Source of the DNA: an uncultured Woeseiaceae bacterium
Lineage (GTDB): Bacteria; Pseudomonadota; Gammaproteobacteria; Steroidobacterales; Woeseiaceae
DNA: 64,000 bases
Assembly (NCBI GenBank): GCA_947259285.1
Contig: CAMYMR010000001.1
Span: 41,310-105,309, forward strand
Direction of reading: 5' to 3'
Positions within the stretch are counted from its first letter, which is position 1; each line of letters opens with the position of its first letter. A model generated the notes under the pieces. The model was not told where the DNA came from. It ran no database searches and saw only the letters and a list, made by a program, of their open reading frames with translations. The translations under genes and the position numbers were made by a program. Of this stretch, positions 40,137-49,225 are shown in pieces.

Positions 40137-41093
40137 GTGACGGCATCATACGACAATTCAGCGGCACTGGCGGTATTGCCACCAGTGTCTGGCGGCCGCT
40201 TGCAGGATAAATCATTACGGGCCTGGCTCGCGCAATCGAGCCTGCGTCGGGCGCCTATGGACCGGGAACTGCTGGCGATAATCGTCGACATACTTGGCCT
40301 GCCTTACCCCGAGGAAGGTCTGGCGGCGCTCCGGATGTGGGGGCAGACGGGCGAGCGGCCGTCCGTCTGGGTCGCAGCAGCTGACCCGGTTTACCTGGAG
40401 CCTCGACTCGACCACCTTTGCCTGCATATGCTGCCACCGGAGCGGCTGCAGCCCGGCGATTTTGGCGCACTGATTAATCATGTCCAGGAGAAGCTGGGGG
40501 GCGAGCAAGGAATCGGCCTTATCCGCCTTGGTGACTGCGGCTACCTGCATGCTGACAAACCGCTGTCGACGGCGCGTCTGCCGGCCTACCTTGTCGACCA
40601 GAAGGTGCCGAGCGAATACCTGCCTGGAGGTAAAGATGCCGCGACCTATCGGAACCTGCTTGGCGAGATCGAGATGTCATTGCACGATCACGAGGTGAAT
40701 TTGCGGCGTACCGCGGCTGGCGAGCATCCGGTCAACTCACTCTGGATATGGGGCGGCGGCTTCGCGCCCGAGCGCGAGACGCGAACACAGCCGCGCCTGT
40801 TTGCGGACGATCCTCTGCTGCGGGGCTATTGGGACAGTGCGAACGCCGTCGCGAGGGTATGGCCCGGTAGCATCGCCGGCTGTATCGCAGCCGAGGGCGA
40901 TACCGATATTGTCGCTGTAACCCCGGAGCAGGACGACCCGGAATTTCTCGAGCAGTGCCTCGCGGAGCTGCGTGCGGCACTGCGACAGAATCGCCTGAGG
41001 CAATTGACGCTCTTGTTCCGCGACGGGTTGCGAGCCGATGTGGCGCGAACGCACGGCCTCAGGTTCTGGCGCCGCGATTCCGAATTTCTATGA
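40137..41093 (+). CDS. RpfE-like conserved protein next to recJ
   Basis: A 318-residue protein I recognise as the RpfE-type family, named from the Xanthomonas rpf cluster, where it also sits beside recJ. The biochemical role is not established; database descriptions mention similarity to phosphoglycerate mutases. Visible conserved parts are LRAWLAQSSL, LGLPYPEEGLAALRMWGQTG, SLWIWGGGFAPE near residue 200, and LTLLFRDGLRADV near the C-terminus. There is no signal peptide or membrane segment. Translation begins at a GTG. The stop overlaps the recJ start by 4 bases, so the two are surely co-expressed. The quorum-sensing genes rpfF, rpfC and rpfG are not nearby. Confidence 0.7.
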   Translation: MTASYDNSAALAVLPPVSGGRLQDKSLRAWLAQSSLRRAPMDRELLAIIVDILGLPYPEEGLAALRMWGQTGERPSVWVAAADPVYLEPRLDHLCLHMLPPERLQPGDFGALINHVQEKLGGEQGIGLIRLGDCGYLHADKPLSTARLPAYLVDQKVPSEYLPGGKDAATYRNLLGEIEMSLHDHEVNLRRTAAGEHPVNSLWIWGGGFAPERETRTQPRLFADDPLLRGYWDSANAVARVWPGSIAGCIAAEGDTDIVAVTPEQDDPEFLEQCLAELRAALRQNRLRQLTLLFRDGLRADVARTHGLRFWRRDSEFL

Positions 41094-42793
41094 AATCTGT
41101 CAGACCGATCGTGTCCCGACCGATGCCAAGCCGACAGCAACTGGCTCGATTCGGCGACATTGATCCGCTGCACGCACGACTGTATGCAACGCGCGGACTG
41201 ACCACTGCAGACGACCTCGACTACAGCCTTGCACGCCTGGCGCCGGTCGGCACGCTTGAAAATATCGACGAGGCGGCGCAACTCGTTATCGCGAACCGTG
41301 ACAAGCGGATTATTGTCGTCGGCGACTACGACGTGGACGGCGCAACGAGCACGGCGCTGCTCATTCGGTGCCTGCGCGAGTTCGGTTTCGCCGATGTGGA
41401 TTACCTCGTTCCCAACCGTTTCGACTACGGCTATGGTCTGTCGAAGGAAATTGTCCGTGTCGCGGCCGAGCGGAAGCCTGCGCTGCTGATTACCGTCGAC
41501 AACGGCGTGTCCAGTGTCGCGGGCGTTCGAGAGGCCAACGATCTCGGCATACGCGTACTGGTGACCGACCACCATCTGCCTGGCGACGAGCTCCCCGCTG
41601 CCACCGCCATCCTGAATCCGAACCTCGAGGGCAGCTCATTTCCCAGTCGAAATCTCGCCGGGGTAGGCGTGGCTTTCTACCTGGCGGCAAGGACGGGTTG
41701 GCTTCTCGAGGAACGTGGCGTTGCCGGTGCCGCCAGGATACCGGCCCGGTACCTGGACCTGGTCGCATTGGGCACGGTGGCTGACGTCGTGCCGCTCGAC
41801 TACAACAACCGGATACTCGTGCATCAGGGACTCAGGCGAATTCGCGCGGGGCACACGGTGCCCGGTGTCAAAGCATTGCTGCGACAGTCCGGCAGACAGC
41901 TCGGTCGTTGTATCAGCACCGATCTCGGCTTCGCCGTGGGACCGCGAATAAATGCGGCCGGTCGCCTCGACGATATTTCGGTCGGCATCGAGTGTCTGTT
42001 GACCGATAACGAAGAAACGGCGCGCGAACATGCGAGCCTGCTCGATCGGATCAATAGCGAGCGGCGCGATATCGAGTCCACGATGCGAGACCAGGCGTTT
42101 TCCTACGTCGACCAGCTGGGTGCCGAGCGCTGGCCGTCCTGCGTATGCATCTACGACGAGTCCTGGCATCAGGGCATCGTCGGATTGATCGCGGCACGTG
42201 TGCGAGAGCGCTGCCACCGTCCGGTCATTGCGTTCGCCCGCGAGAATGATCAACTCCTCAAAGGGTCGGCGCGTTCAATCTCCGGCGTCCATATTCGTGA
42301 CTTGCTTGAGGCCGTGTCAACGGTGAAGCCGGGCCTCATCGCGAAGTTCGGCGGACACGCGATGGCGGCCGGCCTGTCCATTGCCGAAGCGGATTTGCCA
42401 GCATTCAGGAAGCTCGCGGCGCAGCAAATGGGGCGCCTCTACCCGAATGCAGATTTCAGCGGCGCGATTGTTACTGACGGAGCGCTGCCGGGATCGGCGT
42501 TTAACATCGACTTTGCGCGCTCATTACGCGACGCGGGACCCTGGGGTTCTGGATTCCCGGAACCGACATGGAGCGGCCACTTCGTCATCGTAGAGCAACG
42601 CACGGTTGGCGAGAATCACCTGAAAATGCGGGTGCGTCCTGCTGACGGCGGCAACGTGCTCGACGCAATTGCATTCAATCAGGCGGGCACCGCGCACCGC
42701 GGCGTGGTGCAACTCGCCTACAGGCTGGATGTCAACGAATATCGTGGCGTCGAGAATCCGCAGCTGGTCGTCGAGCAAATTGCCCCTTTTTAG
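41090..42793 (+). CDS. recJ: Single-stranded-DNA-specific exonuclease RecJ
   Basis: 5'-3' exonuclease of the DHH phosphoesterase family, used in RecF recombination, mismatch repair and base excision repair. I start it at the ATG at 41090, overlapping the upstream stop, giving 567 residues (577 in E. coli). The ORF track start lies inside the upstream gene. Metal-binding motifs are IVVGDYDVDGATSTALL (about residues 77-93), LLITVDNGVSS and the DHH of VLVTDHHLPGDE. The DHHA1 motif GGHAMAAGLSI lies near residue 425. Confidence 0.96.
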   Translation: MKSVRPIVSRPMPSRQQLARFGDIDPLHARLYATRGLTTADDLDYSLARLAPVGTLENIDEAAQLVIANRDKRIIVVGDYDVDGATSTALLIRCLREFGFADVDYLVPNRFDYGYGLSKEIVRVAAERKPALLITVDNGVSSVAGVREANDLGIRVLVTDHHLPGDELPAATAILNPNLEGSSFPSRNLAGVGVAFYLAARTGWLLEERGVAGAARIPARYLDLVALGTVADVVPLDYNNRILVHQGLRRIRAGHTVPGVKALLRQSGRQLGRCISTDLGFAVGPRINAAGRLDDISVGIECLLTDNEETAREHASLLDRINSERRDIESTMRDQAFSYVDQLGAERWPSCVCIYDESWHQGIVGLIAARVRERCHRPVIAFARENDQLLKGSARSISGVHIRDLLEAVSTVKPGLIAKFGGHAMAAGLSIAEADLPAFRKLAAQQMGRLYPNADFSGAIVTDGALPGSAFNIDFARSLRDAGPWGSGFPEPTWSGHFVIVEQRTVGENHLKMRVRPADGGNVLDAIAFNQAGTAHRGVVQLAYRLDVNEYRGVENPQLVVEQIAPF

Positions 42794-42837
42794 ATGGGCG
42801 ACGCGTGATAAGATCGCGCACTTTTGAAGCCGTGCCG

Positions 42838-43933
42838 ATGGAAACGAACCCGATCAAATTGACCATAGTCGACCTCAAGGAGCGCTGTGACGCGCTGAGG
42901 AGGTATCTTTGACTATGAGGGCAAAGCCGAACGCCTGACCGAGGTTCAGCGCGAACTGGAGCAGCCAGACGTCTGGGAGAATCCTGCCCGCGCCCAGGCA
43001 CTTGGCCAGGAACGATCGCAGCTCGAACAGGTCGTCGTCAATCTCGATACTTTATCAACCGGCCTGGTCGAAGCTGAGGACCTCCTCGCCCTGGCCGAGG
43101 AGGAGGACGACAGCGCTACAGTCGACGCCGTCGTATCAGACATCGCGCAGTTCGAGCAGCAGCTGGCCGGCCTCGAGTTTCGACGCATGTTCTCCGGCGA
43201 GATGGATTCGAACAACGCCTACGTCGATATTCAGTCCGGTGCGGGCGGTACCGAGGCGCAGGACTGGGCGGAAATGCTACTACGCATGTATTTGCGCTGG
43301 GCAGAGGCGCATGACTTCAAGGCCGAGGTTATCGAAGCATCCGCCGGCGAAGTGGCCGGTATCAAAAGCGCGACCGTGCACCTGGTGGGCGAGTATGCCT
43401 ATGGTTGGCTCAGGACCGAAACCGGCGTCCATCGACTTGTGCGCAAATCGCCTTTCGATTCCGGCAACCGCCGTCACACGTCCTTCGCGTCGGTGTTCGT
43501 ATCGCCTGAAGTCGATGACGACATCGATATCGAAATCGATCCGTCCGACCTTCGTATCGACGTTTACCGCGCAAGCGGCGCCGGGGGGCAGCACGTCAAC
43601 AGAACGGAGTCGGCGGTTCGTATAACACATCTGCCAACGAACACCGTGGTGCAGTGTCAGAATGACCGCTCGCAGCACAAGAACAAAGCGACGGCGATGA
43701 ATCAACTCAAAGCAAAACTTTACGAACTCGAGATGCAAAAGCGCCGCGCCGAGGCATCCGTTGTGGAAGAGAGCAAAGCCGACGTCGGATGGGGTAGCCA
43801 GATTCGCTCCTACGTTCTGGATCAAAGCCGCATAAAGGATTTGCGTACCGGTGTCGAAACCGGTAACACTCAGGCCGTACTCGATGGCGGCCTCGATGCC
43901 TTTATCGAAGCAAGCCTGAAGCAGGGACTTTGA
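42838..43933 (+). CDS. prfB: Peptide chain release factor 2, expressed by programmed +1 frameshift
   Basis: Recognises UAA and UGA stop codons. Translation from the ATG at 42838 gives [24 protein letters not shown] and meets an in-frame TGA at 42910. Skipping the T at 42910 continues as [12 protein letters not shown] into the long frame, for 364 residues (365 in E. coli). The slippery site is TAT-CTT-TGA-C with a Shine-Dalgarno-like GAGGAGG just upstream, exactly the known RF2 autoregulatory arrangement. The SPF motif (KSPFDSGN) reads the stop codon, and GGQ ([17 protein letters not shown]) triggers hydrolysis. The ORF track shows only the part from 43187. lysS follows immediately. Confidence 0.97.
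42897..42913 (+). promoter_or_regulatory. RF2 +1 frameshift site
   Basis: GAGGAGG (42897-42903), which can pair with the 16S 3' end, is followed by TAT CTT TGA C. The CTT at 42907-42909 is the slippery P-site codon and the poorly terminating TGA C is at 42910-42913. When RF2 is scarce the ribosome slips +1 and makes full-length RF2. The context agrees closely with the E. coli prfB site. Confidence 0.95.
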
Positions 43934-43934
43934 A

Positions 43935-45467
43935 TTGAGCAATAACAAGCGACAAGACGACGCCAGGCCGACGGAAGCCGGGCCGGATGAAAACAAGCTT
44001 ATCGCCGAAAGGCGAGCGAAGCTTGATGGGCTGCGGGAGCACGGCAACGCTTTCCCGAACGACTTTCGGCGCAATTCGGTCGCGGAAGAGTTACATCAGA
44101 CCTTCGACTCGCACGATGACGAGGCGCTTCGTGAAGAGCATGTGCAGGTTTCCGTATCGGGCCGCATGATGGCGAAACGGGTCATGGGCAAGGCGAGTTT
44201 TGTCAAACTTCAGGATCGCACCGGGCAAATCCAGCTACGCCTCGAGCGTGACCGATTGCCTGAGGGCGTGTACCAGGCCTTCAAGAAGTGGGATGTCGGC
44301 GACATCGTTGGCGCCAGGGGAGAGCTGTTCCGCACACAGACCGGCGAGCTGACGGTCATGGCCGACTCGGTTCGCTTGTTGACCAAATCACTGCGTCCGC
44401 TCCCGGAAAAATTCCACGGACTTGCGGACCAGGAAACCCGATACCGGCAACGCTACGTCGATCTGATTATCAACGAGCCCAGCCGCGATGTATTTCGAAA
44501 GCGCTCGCAGATCATTACCTATATGCGATCGTTTCTCGAGGCAGCCGATTTTCTCGAAGTCGAAACGCCGATGATGCAGACTACGCCTGGTGGCGCCATC
44601 GCGCGACCCTTCACGACGCATCACAACGCGCTCGACATGAAGCTGTATCTGCGTATCGCACCCGAGCTGAATCTCAAACGGCTCATCGTCGGTGGCTTCG
44701 AACGCGTCTATGAGATCAATCGCAACTTCCGCAACGAAGGTGTGTCCACGCAGCACAATCCTGAATTCACGATGATGGAAGCTTACCGGGCGTATGCCGA
44801 TTACAATGACTGGATGGACATGACCGAGGCGATGCTGCACGGTATGTCCGAGGCGATTCTGGGCACAACGATCGTCAACTACCAGGGTGAAGAATACGAC
44901 TTTGGCAAGCCCTTCAAACGGCTGACCGTCGAGGAGGCGATCGCGGCCTACTGTCCCGATATCGAGATGTCGCGGGTGCGCGACCGGGACTATCTTGCCG
45001 CCGTTTGCGACAAACTGGGAGTCCCGGTCAAAGACAACTTCGGACCCGGCAAATTACAGACTGAAATATTCGAGGCAACGGCCGAGCGGGAACTCCGCGA
45101 ACCGATATTTATCACGCAGTACCCGACCGAAGTTTCGCCGCTTTCGCGGGAGAATGATGCGGATCCGTTCGTAACCGATCGTTTCGAGCTGTTCATCGCC
45201 GGGCGCGAGATCGCCAACGGATTTTCCGAGCTCAATGACCCCGAGGCGCAGGCGGAGCGGTTTCGGGCGCAGGTCGAGAACCGGGAAGCCGGCGACGACG
45301 AAGCCATGGCATACGACTATGACTATATCCGGGCGCTCGAGTACGGCATGCCGCCGACTGCGGGCATAGGTGTCGGTATCGACCGGCTCGTGATGATCCT
45401 CACCGACTCACCGTCGATCCGGGACGTCCTGCTGTTCCCTCACATGCGACCGGAAGTCTTCGACTAG
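43935..45467 (+). CDS. lysS: Lysyl-tRNA synthetase, class II
   Basis: Charges tRNA-Lys. The product is 510 residues (505 in E. coli). The N-terminal OB-fold anticodon-binding domain includes [30 protein letters not shown] (about 75-105). The class II motif 2 appears as [25 protein letters not shown] and motif 3 as [20 protein letters not shown] near the C-terminus. A TTG start lies 1 base after the prfB stop; the prfB-lysS pair is widely conserved. A long imperfect palindrome follows it. Confidence 0.97.
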   Translation: MSNNKRQDDARPTEAGPDENKLIAERRAKLDGLREHGNAFPNDFRRNSVAEELHQTFDSHDDEALREEHVQVSVSGRMMAKRVMGKASFVKLQDRTGQIQLRLERDRLPEGVYQAFKKWDVGDIVGARGELFRTQTGELTVMADSVRLLTKSLRPLPEKFHGLADQETRYRQRYVDLIINEPSRDVFRKRSQIITYMRSFLEAADFLEVETPMMQTTPGGAIARPFTTHHNALDMKLYLRIAPELNLKRLIVGGFERVYEINRNFRNEGVSTQHNPEFTMMEAYRAYADYNDWMDMTEAMLHGMSEAILGTTIVNYQGEEYDFGKPFKRLTVEEAIAAYCPDIEMSRVRDRDYLAAVCDKLGVPVKDNFGPGKLQTEIFEATAERELREPIFITQYPTEVSPLSRENDADPFVTDRFELFIAGREIANGFSELNDPEAQAERFRAQVENREAGDDEAMAYDYDYIRALEYGMPPTAGIGVGIDRLVMILTDSPSIRDVLLFPHMRPEVFD

Positions 45468-45490
45468 GCGATTCTCCACGGATTTTTGGC

Positions 45491-45667
45491 GGCGATCGCA
45501 CGCATGTCTCAGTCGCTCGAACAGTGCTTCGCAAACTCGCTTTGTGACACATGCTCGCACTCGCCGCCCGATTGCGGTTCGATCGTCGAGCGCGCGAGAT
45601 GTCCGCCGGCGAGACATAAAGCGAGCGAAGCGAAGTAGTCCGACGACGGACATGTCGGGTGATCGCC
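45491..45667. repeat. Long nested imperfect palindrome between lysS and ygfZ
   Basis: Four pairs of complementary segments are properly nested: GGCGATC (45491) with GATCGCC (45661), CATGTC (45503) with GACATG (45649), CTCGCTTT (45536) with AAAGCGAG (45618), and CTCGCCG (45560) with CGGCGAG (45607). The whole 177 bases could fold into one long hairpin. It lies between convergent stops, has no T-run and encodes nothing convincing. It could be a non-autonomous repeat or a structured RNA; the two overlapping minus-strand ORFs here look spurious. Confidence 0.6.
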
Positions 45668-45693
45668 CCAACCACAGTTTTAGCGGCGACTGG

Positions 45694-46371
45694 TCAGGAT
45701 TCCGGCGCTGAGTCAGGGTTGATGGCGTAGGGCAGGGGATGGTGTATCAGCTTAACGCCGTTGGCTGTGAGCGGTATGTCGGCTTTGTCGACCGGCACGA
45801 CCGCCAGCAGCTCGTTGCCGGCGACATTGAGAACTTCACCGACCTCGCGTTCGCCGTCCGAGACTTTATCGCCCTCGGCGACAGGCTGTTCGCTGCTGAA
45901 GAGCAGCGTCCGCCGTTTGGTAGCGCCTTTGTAGTGTGTACGCGCAACAATTTCCTGTCCGGGGTAGCAACCCTTGTCCCAATTGAGGGCGTCGATAAGG
46001 TCGAGATTCAGCATATGCGGTGTGAACTGCTCGGCCTGCTGTCGACCAATAAACGCGTACCCATTCTGAACCAGGAATGCCGGATCAGCGCTGCCGTCTT
46101 CATCGACGATCTCGAAGTCCACTTTTGAGCGGAAGCGGAAGATGGTGAGGCGTTTGACGATGTCCGGCGCCGTTTCGGCCGGCGCCGAGAGGGCATATCC
46201 CGAGTCAATTGCCCGCACCGTTCCGAACCAGATTACCCGGCCTTTCGGGCTGCACCACGCGGCGAGAATCTCGGCCTCGGTTTCGAGTCGACGAAGATCG
46301 TTGCTGAGTTGCCCCTGAAGAAAATCAAAGGCATCGGGGCCGGTCACCTTTATCATCGAAATCGTAAGCAT
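45694..46371 (-). CDS. ygfZ: YgfZ/GcvT-domain folate-binding protein (short form)
   Basis: Folate-dependent helper of iron-sulfur cluster enzymes; the family includes MnmE-related YgfZ of E. coli and mitochondrial IBA57. The 225-residue product starts MLTISMIKVTGPDAFDFLQGQLSNDL and has the family signature KGCYPGQEIVARTHYKG (about residues 133-149), with its conserved Cys. E. coli YgfZ is 326 residues, so this is a short version, though both ends look natural. It is divergent from the SdhAF4-like gene, next to succinate dehydrogenase, itself an iron-sulfur enzyme. Confidence 0.9.
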   Translation of the reverse strand: MLTISMIKVTGPDAFDFLQGQLSNDLRRLETEAEILAAWCSPKGRVIWFGTVRAIDSGYALSAPAETAPDIVKRLTIFRFRSKVDFEIVDEDGSADPAFLVQNGYAFIGRQQAEQFTPHMLNLDLIDALNWDKGCYPGQEIVARTHYKGATKRRTLLFSSEQPVAEGDKVSDGEREVGEVLNVAGNELLAVVPVDKADIPLTANGVKLIHHPLPYAINPDSAPES

Positions 46372-46429
46372 TTGTATCCCGTTAAGTGCAGTTGCTGCAG
46401 CCGGTTAACGCGTCTGGCATACTCCCGCC

Positions 46430-46606
46430 ATGAAACAAAACGACAGCAAAGACAAGGTTGACACCGTCGAGCCCGACGACGTCATAGAAAAGGATGATAC
46501 CGCGTCTGAGGCTTCCGATCCGCCCACAGAAGTCGGCGGACGGGGCGGCCTCGACCCAACGCGTTACGGTGATTGGGAAAAAGCCGGACGGTGTATCGAT
46601 TTTTGA
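46430..46606 (+). CDS. SdhAF4-like (DUF1674) small protein
   Basis: A 58-residue ORF below the ORF-track cutoff. The first 33 residues are acidic and low-complexity. The C-terminus GGRGGLDPTRYGDWEKAGRCIDF matches the conserved end of the DUF1674/SdhAF4 family (pattern GG..G.EPTRYGDWE..GR..DF). In mitochondria SdhAF4 binds flavinated SdhA and promotes its joining with SdhB. The gene lies 63 bases before sdhC, which strongly supports a role in succinate dehydrogenase assembly. Activity in this organism is inference. The upstream ACTCCCGCC offers only a weak ribosome-binding site. Confidence 0.82.
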   Translation: MKQNDSKDKVDTVEPDDVIEKDDTASEASDPPTEVGGRGGLDPTRYGDWEKAGRCIDF

Positions 46607-46669
46607 AGATCCATTCCGGATAATAGCCGGCGCCGTAACCGGCTGGAAACGACCGAAAGAAGCAAACGA

Positions 46670-47047
46670 ATGAGCAATCACGGCAGGCCGCTGTCACCCC
46701 ACATTTCAATCTACCGTTGGCCCATCACGATGGTTCTGTCGATTCTCCATCGCGCTACGGGTATAGCCATGTCAGTTGGGCTGATCGTATTCGTGGCCTG
46801 GCTGTTCGACGCCGCATCGGGACCTGAGTCCTATGCCGTCTTTCAGTCCGTGATGGGCTCGCTTACCGGCAAGCTGTTGTTAATCGCCTGGTCGTTCGCA
46901 TTCTTCTACCATCTCTCCAACGGAGTAAGACACCTGGTCTGGGATACGGGCCGAGGCATGGAAAAGGATGAGGCCAATCGGTCATCCTGGTTAGTCCTTG
47001 TTGGCACGCTCGTCTTGACGGCGGTATTCTGGTGGGCGGCAGCATGA
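46670..47047 (+). CDS. sdhC: Succinate dehydrogenase cytochrome b556 subunit SdhC
   Basis: Membrane anchor of respiratory complex II; binds heme b and ubiquinone with SdhD. The 125-residue product begins MSNHGRPLSPHISIYRWPITMVLSILHRATGI, the family signature, with three membrane helices. The heme ligand His is in FFYHLSNGVRHLVWDTG (about residues 82-98). A ribosome-binding site (GAAAGAAG) precedes the ATG. Its stop overlaps the sdhD start. Confidence 0.96.
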   Translation: MSNHGRPLSPHISIYRWPITMVLSILHRATGIAMSVGLIVFVAWLFDAASGPESYAVFQSVMGSLTGKLLLIAWSFAFFYHLSNGVRHLVWDTGRGMEKDEANRSSWLVLVGTLVLTAVFWWAAA

Positions 47048-47424
47048 GCCTTCGGTCGCCGCTGGGTCGGGTGCTGGGCCTCGGTACCGCGAAAGACGGT
47101 ACGTCGCACTGGTGGGGCCAACGCGTCTCGGCGATCGCGCTGTTGTTCCTTGGTCTCTGGTTCGCCGTCAGCCTTGCGACAATGCCTGGCTTTAATTACG
47201 CCGAGGCGGTCACTTTCATCGGACGCCCCTTCAACAGTATTTTGCTGTTGCTGCTCTCTTTGTCGCTGGCCTACCACTCTTACCTCGGCTTGCAGGTGGT
47301 CATAGAGGACTATGTGCATGCACCGGGAATAAAGCTGATTGCGCTGGTCCTTTCTCGCTTCGCGCATGTGCTCCTCGCGGTGGCGGCTGTCTTCTCCGTA
47401 TTGAAAATCGGGCTCAACGCATGA
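47044..47424 (+). CDS. sdhD: Succinate dehydrogenase membrane anchor subunit SdhD
   Basis: Second membrane anchor of complex II. Starting at the ATG that overlaps the sdhC stop it is 126 residues; the ORF track begins 12 bases earlier. It has three hydrophobic helices ([15 protein letters not shown]-type, [24 protein letters not shown], and the C-terminal [20 protein letters not shown]). The [16 protein letters not shown] segment is the usual quinone/heme-side motif. It overlaps sdhA by 4 bases. Confidence 0.94.
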   Translation: MSLRSPLGRVLGLGTAKDGTSHWWGQRVSAIALLFLGLWFAVSLATMPGFNYAEAVTFIGRPFNSILLLLLSLSLAYHSYLGLQVVIEDYVHAPGIKLIALVLSRFAHVLLAVAAVFSVLKIGLNA

Positions 47425-49205
47425 GCGACTACGAATTTATCGATCACAGTTATGACATCGTCGTCATCGGTGCCGGTGGCGCCGGCCTGCGTGCGACGTT
47501 CGGCCTGGCACAGGCAGGTTTCGACACGGCCTGCATCAGCAAGGTGTTCCCGACGCGCAGTCATACGGTAGCGGCGCAGGGGGGAATCAGCGCCGCGCTG
47601 GGGAACATGGGCGAGGATGACTGGCGCTGGCATATGTACGATACGGTCAAGGGTTCCGACTGGCTCGGTGACCAGGACGCCATCGAGTACATGTGCAAGG
47701 AAGCCCCGGATGCGGTGATCGAGCTTGAGCACTACGGCGTGCCGTTCTCCAGAACCGAGGACGGCAAGATTTACCAGCGACCTTTCGGTGGCATGACGAC
47801 CCGCTTCGGTGAGGGAACCGCGCAGCGCACCTGTGCTGCGGCAGACCGGACCGGTCACGCGATGCTGCATGCGCTGTATCAGCAGTCACTCAAGCACAAC
47901 GCCGAGTTCTACATCGAATATTTCGCTGTTGACCTGATTATGGAAGACGGCGCGTGCCGCGGCGTCGTTGCGATCGACATGGCGACCGGCCGTCTGCATC
48001 GATTCCGCTCACACCAGGTCATCCTCGCGACCGGTGGTTACGGGCGCGCGTATTTTTCCTGCACCTCTGCGCATACCTGCACCGGTGACGGCACTGCCAT
48101 GGTGCTCCGCGCGAGACTTCCCGTACAGGATATGGAATTTGTACAGTTTCACCCGACCGGGATCTATGGCGCTGGCTGCCTGATTACCGAAGGCGTCAGA
48201 GGCGAGGGCGGATATCTGACAAACTCTGACGGCGAACGTTTTATGGAGCGCTACGCACCCAATGCCAAAGACCTCGCGTCGCGCGACGTTGTGAGCCGAT
48301 CAATGACGATCGAAATTCGCGAGGGACGCGGCGTCGGTGCCGAAAAAGACCACATCTTTCTGCATCTGGAACACCTCGGACCCGAGGTTATCGAAGAACG
48401 CTTGCCTGGCATTGCGGAGACCGCGCGCATATTTTCCGGCGTCGACGTGACCGAGCAGCCGATTCCCGTACTGCCCACCGTGCACTACAACATGGGCGGC
48501 ATCCCGGCCAATTTCAACGGCCAGGTAACGACATTGAAAAACGGCGATCCCGAATCCGTCGTGCCGGGCCTGATGGCCGTCGGTGAGGCCGCCTGCGTAT
48601 CGGTGCACGGTGCCAATCGTCTCGGCTCGAATTCGCTGCTCGATCTCGTCGTCTTCGGCCGGGCGGCCGCGCATTTCTGTGCAGACCATATGACGCCGGG
48701 CCAGCGCCACAAACCGCTCGGGCCCGACGCCGGCGAAGACAGCGTCGCGCGAATCGACAAGTTGCGTAATGCGAATGGCGAACGCCGTACATCAGAGATT
48801 CGCCTGGAAATGCAAAAGGTGATGCAGGGCCACGCAGCCGTCTTCCGCACCGGTGAAGTGCTCGACGAGGGGGTCGAGGCGCTGAGAAAGACCTTCGCCG
48901 CTTTTGATGACGTAGCGGTCAGCGACCGCTCGCTCGTGTGGAACACTGACCTGATCGAAACGATGGAGCTGGAGAATCTGCTGCTCAACGCCACCGCGAC
49001 TATCGAGTCCGCGGCAAACCGCCTCGAAAGCCGTGGGGCCCACGCCAGAGAGGATTATCCGGATCGTGACGATGAGAACTGGATGAAACATACTTTGGTC
49101 TGGGTCGGTGGCGCTGGCGAAGTCCGGTTTGACTATCGCCCCGTTCACGACCAGACGCTGACCGACGAGGTCGACTATGTCGAGCCCAAAGCCCGTGTCT
49201 ACTAG
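47421..49205 (+). CDS. sdhA: Succinate dehydrogenase flavoprotein subunit SdhA
   Basis: Oxidises succinate to fumarate, using covalently bound FAD, in the TCA cycle and respiratory chain. The 594-residue product has the FAD-binding [16 protein letters not shown] (about residues 14-29), the covalent-FAD His in [17 protein letters not shown], and the substrate-binding [21 protein letters not shown]. The C-terminal [11 protein letters not shown] is also typical. Flavination would use SdhE (50089), and maturation perhaps the SdhAF4-like protein upstream. Confidence 0.98.
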   Translation: MSDYEFIDHSYDIVVIGAGGAGLRATFGLAQAGFDTACISKVFPTRSHTVAAQGGISAALGNMGEDDWRWHMYDTVKGSDWLGDQDAIEYMCKEAPDAVIELEHYGVPFSRTEDGKIYQRPFGGMTTRFGEGTAQRTCAAADRTGHAMLHALYQQSLKHNAEFYIEYFAVDLIMEDGACRGVVAIDMATGRLHRFRSHQVILATGGYGRAYFSCTSAHTCTGDGTAMVLRARLPVQDMEFVQFHPTGIYGAGCLITEGVRGEGGYLTNSDGERFMERYAPNAKDLASRDVVSRSMTIEIREGRGVGAEKDHIFLHLEHLGPEVIEERLPGIAETARIFSGVDVTEQPIPVLPTVHYNMGGIPANFNGQVTTLKNGDPESVVPGLMAVGEAACVSVHGANRLGSNSLLDLVVFGRAAAHFCADHMTPGQRHKPLGPDAGEDSVARIDKLRNANGERRTSEIRLEMQKVMQGHAAVFRTGEVLDEGVEALRKTFAAFDDVAVSDRSLVWNTDLIETMELENLLLNATATIESAANRLESRGAHAREDYPDRDDENWMKHTLVWVGGAGEVRFDYRPVHDQTLTDEVDYVEPKARVY

Positions 49206-49225
49206 CATCCGGGAGATGACCGAGA

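Noticed and set aside
45400-45675. Two overlapping minus-strand ORFs (91 and 87 residues) downstream of lysS
   Set aside because: They cover the nested palindrome, run into the end of lysS, and have Arg/Ser-rich composition without a recognisable domain; more likely a non-coding repeat.
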